A DNA stretch of 59,445 nt from Prolixibacteraceae bacterium (GCA_019163175.1 JAFLKN010000055.1:1-59445), one strand, 5' to 3'; shown: positions 35,898 through 43,908, counted from the first letter of the stretch. The notes: generated by a model not told the origin, from the sequence alone. Made by a program: numbers and translations.

Positions 35898-37172
35898 ATG
35901 AAAGTAGATGTATTGCTCGGCCTCCAATGGGGAGATGAAGGAAAAGGAAAAATAGTAGACGTCCTTACTCCAAAATATGATGTCATTTCCAGGTTTCAGG
36001 GTGGCCCAAATGCAGGGCATACTTTGGAAATAAACAATTTCAAACAAGTACTTCATACTATCCCTTCCGGCATTTTTCATGAAGATAAAATGAATGTGAT
36101 CGGGAATGGTGTCGTTATTGATCCAATTACTTTTGAAAAGGAAATTGAATCGATCAGTAAGCATGGAGTTGATCTACACAAAACTTTATACATTTCGAAA
36201 AAAGCACATTTAATACTTCCAACACATCGATTACTCGATGCTGCTTCAGAAGAAGCCAAAGGAGCAACTAAAATCGGATCCACATTAAAGGGAATAGGTC
36301 CGACATACCGCGACAAAATCGGACGAGATGGTTTACGTGTTGGTGATTTATTCGAAAATTTCGAAGAAAAATACAATACCCGGGTTCAAGCACACAAAGA
36401 TTTGCTTGATAAATTCTACCATTATGATTATGCTGAAAAGCTGGCAGAAACCGAAAAGGAATGGATGAAAGGCATTGAAATACTGAAGACATTTAAAATT
36501 GTTGACACGGAGCATTTAATTAACGACTGTCTTACTGAAAACAAGCCAGTTTTAGCTGAAGGTGCCCAGGGAACCATGTTGGATATTGATTTCGGTTCGT
36601 ACCCATTTGTAACTTCGTCGAGTACAATATGTGCCGGGGCATGCACCGGATTGGGAATCTCTCCTAGTAAAATTGGGAATGTTTACGGAATATTTAAAGC
36701 GTATTGCACGCGTGTTGGCAGTGGACCCTTCCCCACAGAATTATTTGATGAAGACGGACAAAATATGCGCAGTGTAGGCCGGGAATATGGTTCAACCACC
36801 GGACGCCCTCGCAGATGCGGATGGCTCGATCTGGTTGCTTTAAAATACTCTATCATGCTGAATGGTGTTACCGAATTGATCATGATGAAAGCCGATGTAC
36901 TGGATCAGTTTGAAACCATCAAGATCTGCGTAGGTTATGAAATCAATGGAGAAATAACTGAAAGATTTCCATTCGAACTTAACGATGGCGTTAAACCAGA
37001 ATACGTTGAATTGCCCGGATGGCAAAGTGATCTGACTCAGTTAACCAGCCAGGATGAATTTCCCGAAGAATTCAACAACTACATTAATTTCATAGAGGAA
37101 CAGGTTGGCATACCAATTTCAATTGCCTCGGTAGGACCAAACAGAGCACAAACAATTCTGTTAGGAGAATAA
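35898..37172 (+). CDS. purA: Adenylosuccinate synthetase
   Basis: A 424-residue enzyme converting IMP, Asp and GTP to adenylosuccinate, the first committed step to AMP. The start at 35898 gives MKVDVLLGLQWGDEGKGKIVD, the canonical N-terminus with the GDEGKGK P-loop; an earlier in-frame ATG adds 19 unconserved residues. Further motifs are GPNAGHT, THRLLDAASEEAKGATKIGSTLKGIGPTYRDK, LAEGAQGTMLDIDFGSYPFV and STTGRPRRCGWLDL. PurA enzymes are inhibited by ppGpp, which makes the nearby rel gene noteworthy. A strong terminator follows immediately. Confidence 0.96.
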   Translation: MKVDVLLGLQWGDEGKGKIVDVLTPKYDVISRFQGGPNAGHTLEINNFKQVLHTIPSGIFHEDKMNVIGNGVVIDPITFEKEIESISKHGVDLHKTLYISKKAHLILPTHRLLDAASEEAKGATKIGSTLKGIGPTYRDKIGRDGLRVGDLFENFEEKYNTRVQAHKDLLDKFYHYDYAEKLAETEKEWMKGIEILKTFKIVDTEHLINDCLTENKPVLAEGAQGTMLDIDFGSYPFVTSSSTICAGACTGLGISPSKIGNVYGIFKAYCTRVGSGPFPTELFDEDGQNMRSVGREYGSTTGRPRRCGWLDLVALKYSIMLNGVTELIMMKADVLDQFETIKICVGYEINGEITERFPFELNDGVKPEYVELPGWQSDLTQLTSQDEFPEEFNNYINFIEEQVGIPISIASVGPNRAQTILLGE

Positions 37173-37211
37173 AAAGAAAAGGAGCCAGATTACTGACTCC
37201 TTTTCTTTTTC
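37173..37211 (+). terminator. Terminator of purA
   Basis: AAAAGAAAAGGAG pairs with CTCCTTTTCTTTT, with an inner CAG/CTG extension after one mismatch, and the T-rich arm ends in TTTTT. The hairpin starts within a few bases of the stop codon. Confidence 0.88.
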
Positions 37212-37294
37212 AGCCAAAACTTTTTAATTCCCAATGGAATGACTATTTTAGAACCTTCAAGCATGAATCGCAACCAATAGCTTATCATCCTGAA

Positions 37295-38392
37295 ATGGAA
37301 ATTACAAAGCCAACACTGTTGCTTAATAAAGAAATTGCTGTGCGAAACATCGAAAACATGGTTCGCAAGGCCAACAACCTAAATTTAAATTTCCGCCCAC
37401 ATTTTAAAACACACCAATCAGTAGAAATTGGAGAATGGTTTCGTATTGCAGGAGTAAAATGCATTACGGTTTCATCACTAACCATGGCCAATTATTTCGC
37501 AGATTCAGGATGGAATGATATAACTATTGCTTTTTCGGTCAACATTCCGGAGATTCCGGAAATGAACGATTTGGCAGGACGGATAAATCTTAACCTAATA
37601 ATTGAAAATAAAGAAGGACTGGAAGCCCTTCAAAAGCATATTACCTGGCACACCGGTATATTTATTAAAATTGACACGGGCTACAACCGAACCGGAATTG
37701 AGTCGAGCCGTACTTCCGTAATTGATGAATTACTTGAAATAATTCAAAAATCTCCGCTACTTCAATTTAAAGGTTTTTTATCACATACAGGGCACACCTA
37801 TCAAGCAAACTCAACACATGACATTTTCAGCCGCCACTTTGATGCTTTACTGAAAATGAAAGCATTAAAAGTGAGATATATTAGCGAATGGCCTGAACTA
37901 ATTATTTCACTTGGCGATACTCCATCATGTAGTATTTGTGAAAACTTTGACGGGATCGACGAAATCAGACCGGGCAATTTTGTTTTTTACGACCTGATGC
38001 AATTTAAATTAGGTTCATGTAAATTGACCGATATTGCTATCCGAATGGTATGTCCTGTAGTTGCAGTTCACCCATCACGAAATGAAGTGGTTATTTATGG
38101 CGGAGCAATTCATTTCGCAAAAGATTCAATTATCAATATCGACGGAAAACCACTCTTTGGAAGAATCATAATTACCGACGGCGATAAAAAAATTCTGTTG
38201 GATGAGAAAAACTATCTTCATGCACTATCACAAGAACATGGTATCCTAAGAATTACACCTCGTGACCTTAGTTATTTTAAACCTGGCGATCTGATTGAAA
38301 TTATTCCGGTACATTCATGTCTTACTGCTAACTTGATGAGAGAATACCTTACGACTGAAGGTGAAATCATAAAAACAATGCCCTTTATCTAA
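37295..38392 (+). CDS. D-threonine aldolase/D-serine dehydratase-like PLP enzyme
   Basis: A 365-residue fold-type III PLP enzyme (alanine racemase-like barrel plus the DSD1 C-terminal domain). The PLP lysine lies in FRPHFKTHQS. GYNRTGIE and LGDTPSCSICENF contact the cofactor phosphate. The C-terminal VYGG-type strand and IPVHSCLTANLM supply the His and Cys that bind the divalent metal in this family. It probably acts on a D-beta-hydroxy amino acid; aldolase versus dehydratase cannot be told from sequence. It stands alone after purA. Confidence 0.87.
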   Translation: MEITKPTLLLNKEIAVRNIENMVRKANNLNLNFRPHFKTHQSVEIGEWFRIAGVKCITVSSLTMANYFADSGWNDITIAFSVNIPEIPEMNDLAGRINLNLIIENKEGLEALQKHITWHTGIFIKIDTGYNRTGIESSRTSVIDELLEIIQKSPLLQFKGFLSHTGHTYQANSTHDIFSRHFDALLKMKALKVRYISEWPELIISLGDTPSCSICENFDGIDEIRPGNFVFYDLMQFKLGSCKLTDIAIRMVCPVVAVHPSRNEVVIYGGAIHFAKDSIINIDGKPLFGRIIITDGDKKILLDEKNYLHALSQEHGILRITPRDLSYFKPGDLIEIIPVHSCLTANLMREYLTTEGEIIKTMPFI

Positions 38393-38410
38393 CTACTACG
38401 AAAACACAAC

Positions 38411-38453
38411 TTCTGATCAGAACTGCCTTAATCAATTCGATTAAAACGAATTG
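38411..38453. promoter_or_regulatory. Two dyads upstream of the Crp/Fnr gene
   Basis: TTCTGATCAGAA (38411-38422) is a perfect 12-bp palindrome, and CAATTCG-N7-CGAATTG (38433-38453) is an interrupted one. They lie 93-135 bp before the regulator ATG. They could be operators, or the end of the preceding gene's 3' region. Confidence 0.35.
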
Positions 38454-38545
38454 GAAATCAAATTAAACTTTTGCCCAAGTATTGCTGTTTTAAAAGTAGA
38501 TTATTATAAACTATAGTTCGAATTCACTTTTTAAAGCACAACAAC

Positions 38546-39172
38546 ATGACAGATAATCTTTTCATCGAAACAAAGTTTAGTTATTTAGGCAAAAGTCTGA
38601 TTCAGGAAATCCTCAACATCTCTGATGTTAAAAGTTTCCCGGCAAACACGGTATTGATGAGAGAAGGCCAATATATTAAAGTAATTCCGATTATTTTAAA
38701 CGGGTTGGTTAAGGTATCTACCCAAGTTGAAGATAAGGAACTATTGCTTTACTACATTAAGCCTGAGCAAAGTTGTATCATGTCATTTTCTTCGTGCCTA
38801 AAAAATGAAAAAAGCAAAACATTTGCAATTACAGAAGAAGAAACCCGAATTTTACTTATGCCTGCCGAAAAAATAGCAAGTTGGGTTACTGAATTTCCTG
38901 TAATAAATAAGCTCTTCTACCAGCAATACGATCTAAGATACTCAGAACTTATTGACACAATCAATCACCTATTGCACCACAAACTCGAAAAAAGGTTACT
39001 AACTTACCTCTCCGAAAAAATAAATGTGACTGGAAAAAATCCTATTAAAATCTCCCATAAAGAAATAGCAACAGAATTGGGAACAGCCAGGGAAGTTGTA
39101 AGCAGATTAGTTAAAAAGCTTGAGAAACAAGGTATTTTGAAACAACACCACGATAGTATAGAAATATTTTAG
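38546..39172 (+). CDS. Crp/Fnr-family transcriptional regulator
   Basis: A 208-residue regulator. Residues about 20-120 are the cyclic-nucleotide-binding fold (FPANTVLMREGQYIKVIPIILNG, LLLYYIKPEQSCIMSFSSC). About 145-208 are the winged helix with KISHKEIATELGTAREVVSRLVKKLEKQG. Clustered N-terminal cysteines for an Fnr-type Fe-S cluster are absent, since only two Cys appear (CIMSFSSC), so oxygen sensing through 4Fe-4S is unlikely; haem, NO or another ligand is possible. It precedes the DUF2892 and cytochrome genes and is the obvious candidate to control them. Confidence 0.88.
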   Translation: MTDNLFIETKFSYLGKSLIQEILNISDVKSFPANTVLMREGQYIKVIPIILNGLVKVSTQVEDKELLLYYIKPEQSCIMSFSSCLKNEKSKTFAITEEETRILLMPAEKIASWVTEFPVINKLFYQQYDLRYSELIDTINHLLHHKLEKRLLTYLSEKINVTGKNPIKISHKEIATELGTAREVVSRLVKKLEKQGILKQHHDSIEIF

Positions 39173-39291
39173 GCTTGGTGACTTTAGTCACTGCACAGAT
39201 TTACAAACAATCATATTCTTGTAATAATTAATGGTTTTAAGATGTTTTATTCTTTTAGTCTAGTAAATCTTAATCAAATAAGACAAGAAAT

Positions 39292-39498
39292 ATGAAAAAG
39301 AACATGGGATCAGCCGACAGGATTATCAGATTAGTATTATCGGCAATAATTGCAGTACTCTATTTTACTAATGTTGTTAGTGGAACATTGGGTATAGTCC
39401 TTCTAATTCTTGCAGCAATATTTGCTATTACAAGTTTTATTAGCATCTGCCCGCTGTATTCTATTTTTGGTTTATCAACGTGTTCTACTAAAAAATAA
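39292..39498 (+). CDS. DUF2892 (YgaP-like) small membrane protein
   Basis: A 68-residue protein with the DUF2892 start KKNMGSADRIIRLVLSAIIAVLYF and two membrane helices (about 12-30 and 34-57), followed by CPLYSIFGLSTC. Members often accompany rhodanese and sulfur or redox genes; the molecular function is unknown. The two Cys near the C-terminus are typical of the family. It lies between the Crp/Fnr gene and the cytochromes. Confidence 0.85.
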   Translation: MKKNMGSADRIIRLVLSAIIAVLYFTNVVSGTLGIVLLILAAIFAITSFISICPLYSIFGLSTCSTKK

Positions 39499-39519
39499 AA
39501 GTCAAAAGTTTCGGTGAAA

Positions 39520-39585
39520 TTTAGAAGTAGATATTTTATATAGGCCTTTATTGTTTGAAATAAATCAAAACAAGGCACTTCTAAA
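39520..39585 (+). other. Long imperfect hairpin downstream of the DUF2892 gene
   Basis: TTTAGAAGT (39520-39528) pairs with ACTTCTAAA (39577-39585). Inside, GCCTTTATTGTTTGA can pair imperfectly with TCAAAACAAGGC. There is no T tract. It may be a 3' stabiliser of the small gene or a structured leader element of the cytochrome operon. Confidence 0.4.
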
Positions 39586-39630
39586 TTGATTGGTCTATTG
39601 CCTATTTAAAACAGACTCCCCCAAATACTT

Positions 39631-39649
39631 GCTTCTATTTGATAGAAGC
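39631..39649. promoter_or_regulatory. Palindrome upstream of the cytochrome operon
   Basis: GCTTCTAT-TTG-ATAGAAGC is a perfect 8-bp inverted repeat with a 3-bp centre, 143 bp before the first cytochrome ATG and without a T tract. Its size suits a dimeric regulator; which one is not known. Confidence 0.4.
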
Positions 39650-39791
39650 AATTTTGATTCAAATGTTTTATTTATGATCAAACTGACATTGTGGAATTCG
39701 TTCCATTTTTTTTTAACAAATTAATTTCAGACATATTAGTCTTTTATTTTTAACAATAATTTTTAACTATTAATCCTTAAAACAATTCGTT

Positions 39792-40397
39792 ATGAAAACT
39801 AAAATTTTTGCTCTTTTTATCTTTTCGACATTTCTACTTTTAAACTCATGCACCGAAGATGAAGATCCAATTCCACCAGTAGCTACAGCAACTCCAACTA
39901 CACAAACCCTTACTTCAGGTGGCACTACTTCTATCGCTCTAACCAGCTCCGTTACAGGCACAACCTTTGCCTGGACAGTTGTACAAACTGGTGTCTCTGG
40001 AGCTACTGCGGGTAGCGGTACTAGTATCGACCAAAAACTAACAGTCACCGGTGCTGTAGCAGGTACGGCAACGTATTCAATTATTCCGACAGCAAATGGA
40101 ACCTCAGGTAGTGCTATTTCAGTTGTAGTTACTGTAAATCCGATTAAAGTAACCTACACCGCTGATATTAAACCTCTCCTTGTTGCTTCTTGCACTCCTT
40201 GCCATTTATCTGGTGGAGCAAACCCAAATAAATGGGACAATTATGCAGCTACTAAAAGCAAAATAAGTGTGATTCTGGATCGGGTTCAGCGTGAATCAAC
40301 AGCGGCAGGCTTTATGCCAAGGGGCGGATCAAAATTATCAGCAGCAAACATAGCACTCTTAAACAAATGGGTTGCTGATGGACTTTTAGAGAATTAA
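39792..40397 (+). CDS. Lipoprotein monohaem cytochrome c with N-terminal Ig-like domain
   Basis: A 201-residue lipoprotein. A signal peptide ends LLLNSC (Cys20), followed by TEDED, an acidic stretch like the Bacteroidota lipoprotein export signal, so surface exposure is plausible. Residues about 28-118 form a Thr/Ser-rich beta-sandwich. About 120-201 form a small cytochrome c domain with CTPCH (134-138) and distal Met175 in FMPRGG. It is the first of three cytochrome genes leading to an outer-membrane barrel. The electron partner is unknown. Confidence 0.85.
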   Translation: MKTKIFALFIFSTFLLLNSCTEDEDPIPPVATATPTTQTLTSGGTTSIALTSSVTGTTFAWTVVQTGVSGATAGSGTSIDQKLTVTGAVAGTATYSIIPTANGTSGSAISVVVTVNPIKVTYTADIKPLLVASCTPCHLSGGANPNKWDNYAATKSKISVILDRVQRESTAAGFMPRGGSKLSAANIALLNKWVADGLLEN

Positions 40398-40462
40398 AAG
40401 ATCGAAAAATCATAAATAGATAACCTGTTAAAATGATAATTGAGATTTATAGCTAATTTCAC

Positions 40463-40538
40463 ATCTTTATTTCCTGCTGGAAGTTCACCCAAAGAAAACA
40501 GAATTACCTCTGGAAAAATTCCAGCAGGGAATAAAGAT
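40463..40538 (+). promoter_or_regulatory. 20-bp inverted repeat between the first two cytochrome genes
   Basis: ATCTTTATTTCCTGCTGGAA (40463-40482) and TTCCAGCAGGGAATAAAGAT (40519-40538) are inverted copies differing at one position that still allows a G-U pair. They enclose a 36-nt loop. No T tract follows, so it is not a normal terminator. It lies in a 187-bp gap and ends 46 bp before the next ATG, in the position of an mRNA stabiliser, processing site or attenuator. Confidence 0.75.
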
Positions 40539-40584
40539 AAGTGAGAATAAGTTACTACAATTATTCATCGATCGAATTCTCAAA

Positions 40585-41577
40585 ATGAAAAAAAACCAAT
40601 TCGGATTTCTGTCAGCCATGCTTATTTTAGCGATTGGCCTGACCACATTTCTGGTAAATTCCTGCAAACATGAAGGAATTCCCGCTGAACAAATGCCACA
40701 AATTTGTTTTACCGGGCAAGTTCTACCAATATTTCAGAATAGCTGTGCAACTACGGGTTGTCATTCAGCCGGAGGAGATGGACATGGTTATGATTTTTCA
40801 AATTATGCCAGTATTATGAAAGCGATTACACCTGGAGATGCTTCAAAAAGCAAGGCTTACAAGGCAATCACAAGTACGTTTCAATTGATGCCACCCGACA
40901 ATGCTTTACCTATTGAAAAACGGATTATTATCAGATTGTGGATAGAACAGGGAGCAAACGAAACTACCTGCGGAACAGATGGAGTTGTTACCGGTGGAAC
41001 CAAATCGGGGACATCATACGCTTGTTACGAAAGAGATATTCAACCCATTCTTTTGAGTGGCTGTGCTATATCGGGTTGTCATGATGCAACTACACATAAA
41101 GAGGGACTTGATTTTAGCAGTTATGCCAAAACTTTAACAACCATAAGTAAAGGAAATCCTGCAGGTAGTAAGTTATACAAGGCAATTACAGCAAGTCCAT
41201 CAAGCGAAGATTTTATGCCACCAAAACCCTACTCAGCTTTAAGCAAAACAGCTATCGACAGCATCTACAATTGGATTAAACGAGGTGGATTGAATGAAGA
41301 ATGCGCTTCAGTTTGCGACACAACTGGAACCATAAAATACTCCAGCCACATCAAATCTATTATTGACCTGGCATGTGTTTCATGTCACGGAGAGAACAGC
41401 CCTTCTGGAGGAATAAACTTACTAACTGCAGCTAATCTTCAGACAGTTGCTAAATCAGGAAAGCTGCTTGGCGCTATAAAAAGGAAGACCGGATATTCTG
41501 CAATGCCACCTGCATATGCATTATCTACCTGCGAGTTAAGGCAGATTGAATTATGGATGAATCAAGGATACAATTAA
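40585..41577 (+). CDS. Lipoprotein trihaem cytochrome c with CX4CH sites
   Basis: A 330-residue lipoprotein (lipobox LVNSC, Cys27) built from three tandem monohaem modules. Module 1 has CATTGCH (54-60) and Met102 in LMPPD. Module 2 has CAISGCH (160-166) and Met211 in FMPPK. Module 3 has CVSCH (264-268) and Met307 in AMPPA. Each ends in a W-containing helix (IRLWIEQGAN, IYNWIKRGGL, IELWMNQGYN). Two of the sites use the rarer CX4CH spacing. The protein is presumably anchored to the envelope and carries electrons along the module chain. Confidence 0.86.
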   Translation: MKKNQFGFLSAMLILAIGLTTFLVNSCKHEGIPAEQMPQICFTGQVLPIFQNSCATTGCHSAGGDGHGYDFSNYASIMKAITPGDASKSKAYKAITSTFQLMPPDNALPIEKRIIIRLWIEQGANETTCGTDGVVTGGTKSGTSYACYERDIQPILLSGCAISGCHDATTHKEGLDFSSYAKTLTTISKGNPAGSKLYKAITASPSSEDFMPPKPYSALSKTAIDSIYNWIKRGGLNEECASVCDTTGTIKYSSHIKSIIDLACVSCHGENSPSGGINLLTAANLQTVAKSGKLLGAIKRKTGYSAMPPAYALSTCELRQIELWMNQGYN

Positions 41578-41579
41578 AC

Positions 41580-41969
41580 ATGAAAAATATGAAACGGATA
41601 TTATCTATACTACTAATCATATTCGTTGTTGTAATATCTGGTTGCTATTACGACACTGAAGAACAACTCTATCCAGAATTGTCAACCACCTGCGATCTAA
41701 CGAACGTCACTTTCGCAGCAACAGTAAAGCCAATTCTTCAAGCATCGTGTCTAAATTGCCATTCGAACTCTAAGGCAGTAAGCTCAGGCGGTGGAGTTAA
41801 ACTTGAAAATTACGCTGATGTTCAAATTCAAGCTAAGAATGGCCAATTAATGGGAACTGTAAGCCATACAAGTGGATTTCAGGCCATGCCACAAGGTGGA
41901 GGAAAGCTTACCGATTGCGAGATAAGCAAATTGCAAAAATGGATCGATAACGGAACCTTAAACAACTAA
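41580..41969 (+). CDS. Lipoprotein monohaem cytochrome c
   Basis: About 129 residues from the ATG at 41580, two bases after the preceding stop; another ATG nine bases on is also possible, and an upstream in-frame ATG inside the previous gene would spoil the signal peptide. The lipobox is VISGC (Cys22). The haem site is CLNCH (57-61), with distal Met103 in AMPQG. Cys38 (TTCDL) and a Cys in TDCEIS could form a disulfide. It closely resembles module 3 of the upstream trihaem protein, including the C-terminal KLQKWIDNGTL helix, suggesting duplication. Confidence 0.84.
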   Translation: MKNMKRILSILLIIFVVVISGCYYDTEEQLYPELSTTCDLTNVTFAATVKPILQASCLNCHSNSKAVSSGGGVKLENYADVQIQAKNGQLMGTVSHTSGFQAMPQGGGKLTDCEISKLQKWIDNGTLNN

Positions 41970-41980
41970 AGCACTAATTT

Positions 41981-42871
41981 ATGAAACGAATATCCCATAT
42001 TTTAATCTGTTTGTTCCTCCTATCTATCGCCGGAAAGGCATTGGGTCAGGATTTGGATGCTTTACTGAATGCAGAAACCAAGCCTACAATAGATTTTACA
42101 ACAGCTACTTTTAAATCGACAAGAATTATAAACGGGCATTCCGTTGAACAGATGAAGAAGAAACAACTCGAATTCCGCATTTCGCACCGTTTCGGAACTC
42201 TAAATGGTGGAGGATACGAGCTATTTGGGCTTGACCATTCCGTAATTCACTTCAGCCTTGAATACGGGTTAAAAGACTGGCTTATGTTGGGGGTTGGCCG
42301 TGGAAGCATGAATAAGACTTACGACGGATTTGCCAAATTCAGACTTTTAAGACAATCATCCGGCGCCAAATTTATGCCAATTTCATTGAGCTATTTTGCA
42401 TCAACAGAGCTCAATAGTCTGAAATTTCCAGTAAGACCAGAAGGAACTTCAAACTATTTCTCATCGAGGCTTACTTATGTAAATCAAGTTATGATTGCCC
42501 GAAAGTTTAACCAAAATTTGTCTGTCCAGATTACTCCTACTTATATTCATCGCAACTTGGTAAAGACAGACCTTGATCAGAATGACATTTTTGCTGTTGG
42601 CGCAGGCGCCCGATATAAGCTAAGCAAACGTTTATCAGTAAATGCCGAGTACTTCTACACCTATAACCCGAACGCCAAATTTTTGGAAACAAGATATTAC
42701 AACGCATGCTCGGTTGGTGTTGATATTGAAACAGGAGGACATGTTTTCCAAATCATGATCACCAACTCACAAGGAATGCGCGAAGGCTCATTCATTCCTC
42801 AAACTACCGGAAATTGGCTGGATGGCGACATCCACCTCGGATTCAACATTTCAAGAGTTTTTGCTTTCTAA
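41981..42871 (+). CDS. DUF5777-family outer-membrane beta-barrel protein
   Basis: A 296-residue protein with a signal peptide (ILICLFLLSIAGKALGQ) and amphipathic beta strands: LEFRISHRFGTLNGGGYELFGLD, VIHFSLEYGLKDWLMLGVGRG and FQIMITNSQGM. It ends in FNISRVFAF with the terminal Phe typical of outer-membrane proteins. DUF5777 proteins are found in Bacteroidota next to c-type cytochromes and YceI. It begins 11 bp after the third cytochrome and so could form the outer-membrane part of an electron or small-solute pathway; that role is inference. Confidence 0.83.
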   Translation: MKRISHILICLFLLSIAGKALGQDLDALLNAETKPTIDFTTATFKSTRIINGHSVEQMKKKQLEFRISHRFGTLNGGGYELFGLDHSVIHFSLEYGLKDWLMLGVGRGSMNKTYDGFAKFRLLRQSSGAKFMPISLSYFASTELNSLKFPVRPEGTSNYFSSRLTYVNQVMIARKFNQNLSVQITPTYIHRNLVKTDLDQNDIFAVGAGARYKLSKRLSVNAEYFYTYNPNAKFLETRYYNACSVGVDIETGGHVFQIMITNSQGMREGSFIPQTTGNWLDGDIHLGFNISRVFAF

Positions 42872-42883
42872 TAAAAAAAGAAT

Positions 42884-43435
42884 ATGCTAAAAAAATTATT
42901 TATCCTGGTATTACTCGTTGCATCAGTTGCTGCATTCGGACAAAGCAAGTTTATTGCAAAAAATGCGTACATCTCATTTTTCTCTTCTACGCCAATGGAA
43001 GATATCCTTGGTGAAAGCAACGAATCTGTCACGATTTTAAATGCCGAAACCGGTGAAATTGCGTTTCAAGCGTTGATGACAACTTTCCATTTCAAACGCG
43101 CTCTGATGGAAGAGCATTTCAACGAAAACTATATGGAAAGCACTAAATTTCCAAAAGCAAAATTCAACGGAAAGATCGAAGGATTTAATAAAGCAATGCT
43201 TACAGCTAATGTTTCTGATATAAAAGTCACCGGAATCTTGTCTGTTCATGGTGTTGACAAATCAATTACAGCACCAGCAAAACTTGGTCTGGAAAGCGGA
43301 AAACTAGTCGCAACAGCCAAATTCAAAGTAACTCCTGAAGAATTTGGTATTGCCATACCGTCTCTTGTACGTGATAAAATTGGTAAAGAAATGGAAATCA
43401 CGGTTAAGGCGAACTATTTACCTTTCGGTAATTAA
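42884..43435 (+). CDS. YceI-family secreted lipocalin-like protein
   Basis: A 183-residue protein with a signal peptide (LFILVLLVASVAAFGQ) and a YceI barrel: KNAYISFFSSTPMEDILGES, LMTTFHFKRALMEEHFNENYMES, FPKAKFNGKI, TGILSVHGVDKSITAPAKL and VTPEEFGIAIPSLVRDKI. YceI proteins bind long isoprenoid or amphipathic ligands in the periplasm, and polyprenyl or quinone-like cargo has been seen in homologues. Its gene follows the barrel gene by 12 bp, consistent with a redox-linked operon. Confidence 0.88.
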   Translation: MLKKLFILVLLVASVAAFGQSKFIAKNAYISFFSSTPMEDILGESNESVTILNAETGEIAFQALMTTFHFKRALMEEHFNENYMESTKFPKAKFNGKIEGFNKAMLTANVSDIKVTGILSVHGVDKSITAPAKLGLESGKLVATAKFKVTPEEFGIAIPSLVRDKIGKEMEITVKANYLPFGN

Positions 43436-43455
43436 ACCAGTTTAAGAAAATACAC

Positions 43456-43881
43456 ATGAGAATCAAATACGCAATAATACTAGCTTTGGTAGCAATCGCA
43501 ATAGGAGCCAGTGTTGGCCTGAAAATGTTTTTCAAACCCCACGCTGACATTAGTAAATTAAAGTCAGAATTTAAACTGGATGCAAGCAATCTGATCACCG
43601 AATTTGGTCAGGATGAAAATACCGCAACAACCAAATACAGTGAAAAAATCCTTGAAATCAGTGGCAAACTGGTTGCTAAAAATAAGCTGCCAAATGGAAC
43701 CGATCTTCTGGTTCTTGAAGATGAAATGCAGGGAATCAGTTGTCAGCTAGATAGCAGTTGGGCCTCTGCAAATCAGTCGGTCATCCAATCACTCGAAACT
43801 GGCAATCCAGTCACAGTTAAAGGCGTTTGCAAGGGATATCTGATGGAAATTAAAGTAAGCCCGGCAATAGTCTTAAAATAG
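43456..43881 (+). CDS. Membrane-anchored OB-fold (tRNA_anti-like) protein
   Basis: A 141-residue protein. Residues 5-27 form one membrane helix (YAIILALVAIAIGASVGLKMF). About 50-141 form an OB-fold with KYSEKILEISGKLVAKN, LEDEMQGISCQLD and VTVKGVCKGYLMEIKVSPAIV, the tRNA_anti-like pattern common in Bacteroidota lipoproteins and envelope proteins. The domain name does not imply tRNA binding. It is the last gene of the cytochrome operon, before a strong terminator. Confidence 0.78.
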   Translation: MRIKYAIILALVAIAIGASVGLKMFFKPHADISKLKSEFKLDASNLITEFGQDENTATTKYSEKILEISGKLVAKNKLPNGTDLLVLEDEMQGISCQLDSSWASANQSVIQSLETGNPVTVKGVCKGYLMEIKVSPAIVLK

Positions 43882-43908
43882 CAATGACAGCTTTTTCGAA
43901 AAGGACAT

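Noticed and set aside
41553-41579. Upstream in-frame ATG for the third cytochrome
   Set aside because: It lies inside the preceding gene and would place charged residues before the signal peptide; the ATG at 41580 gives a normal lipoprotein signal.
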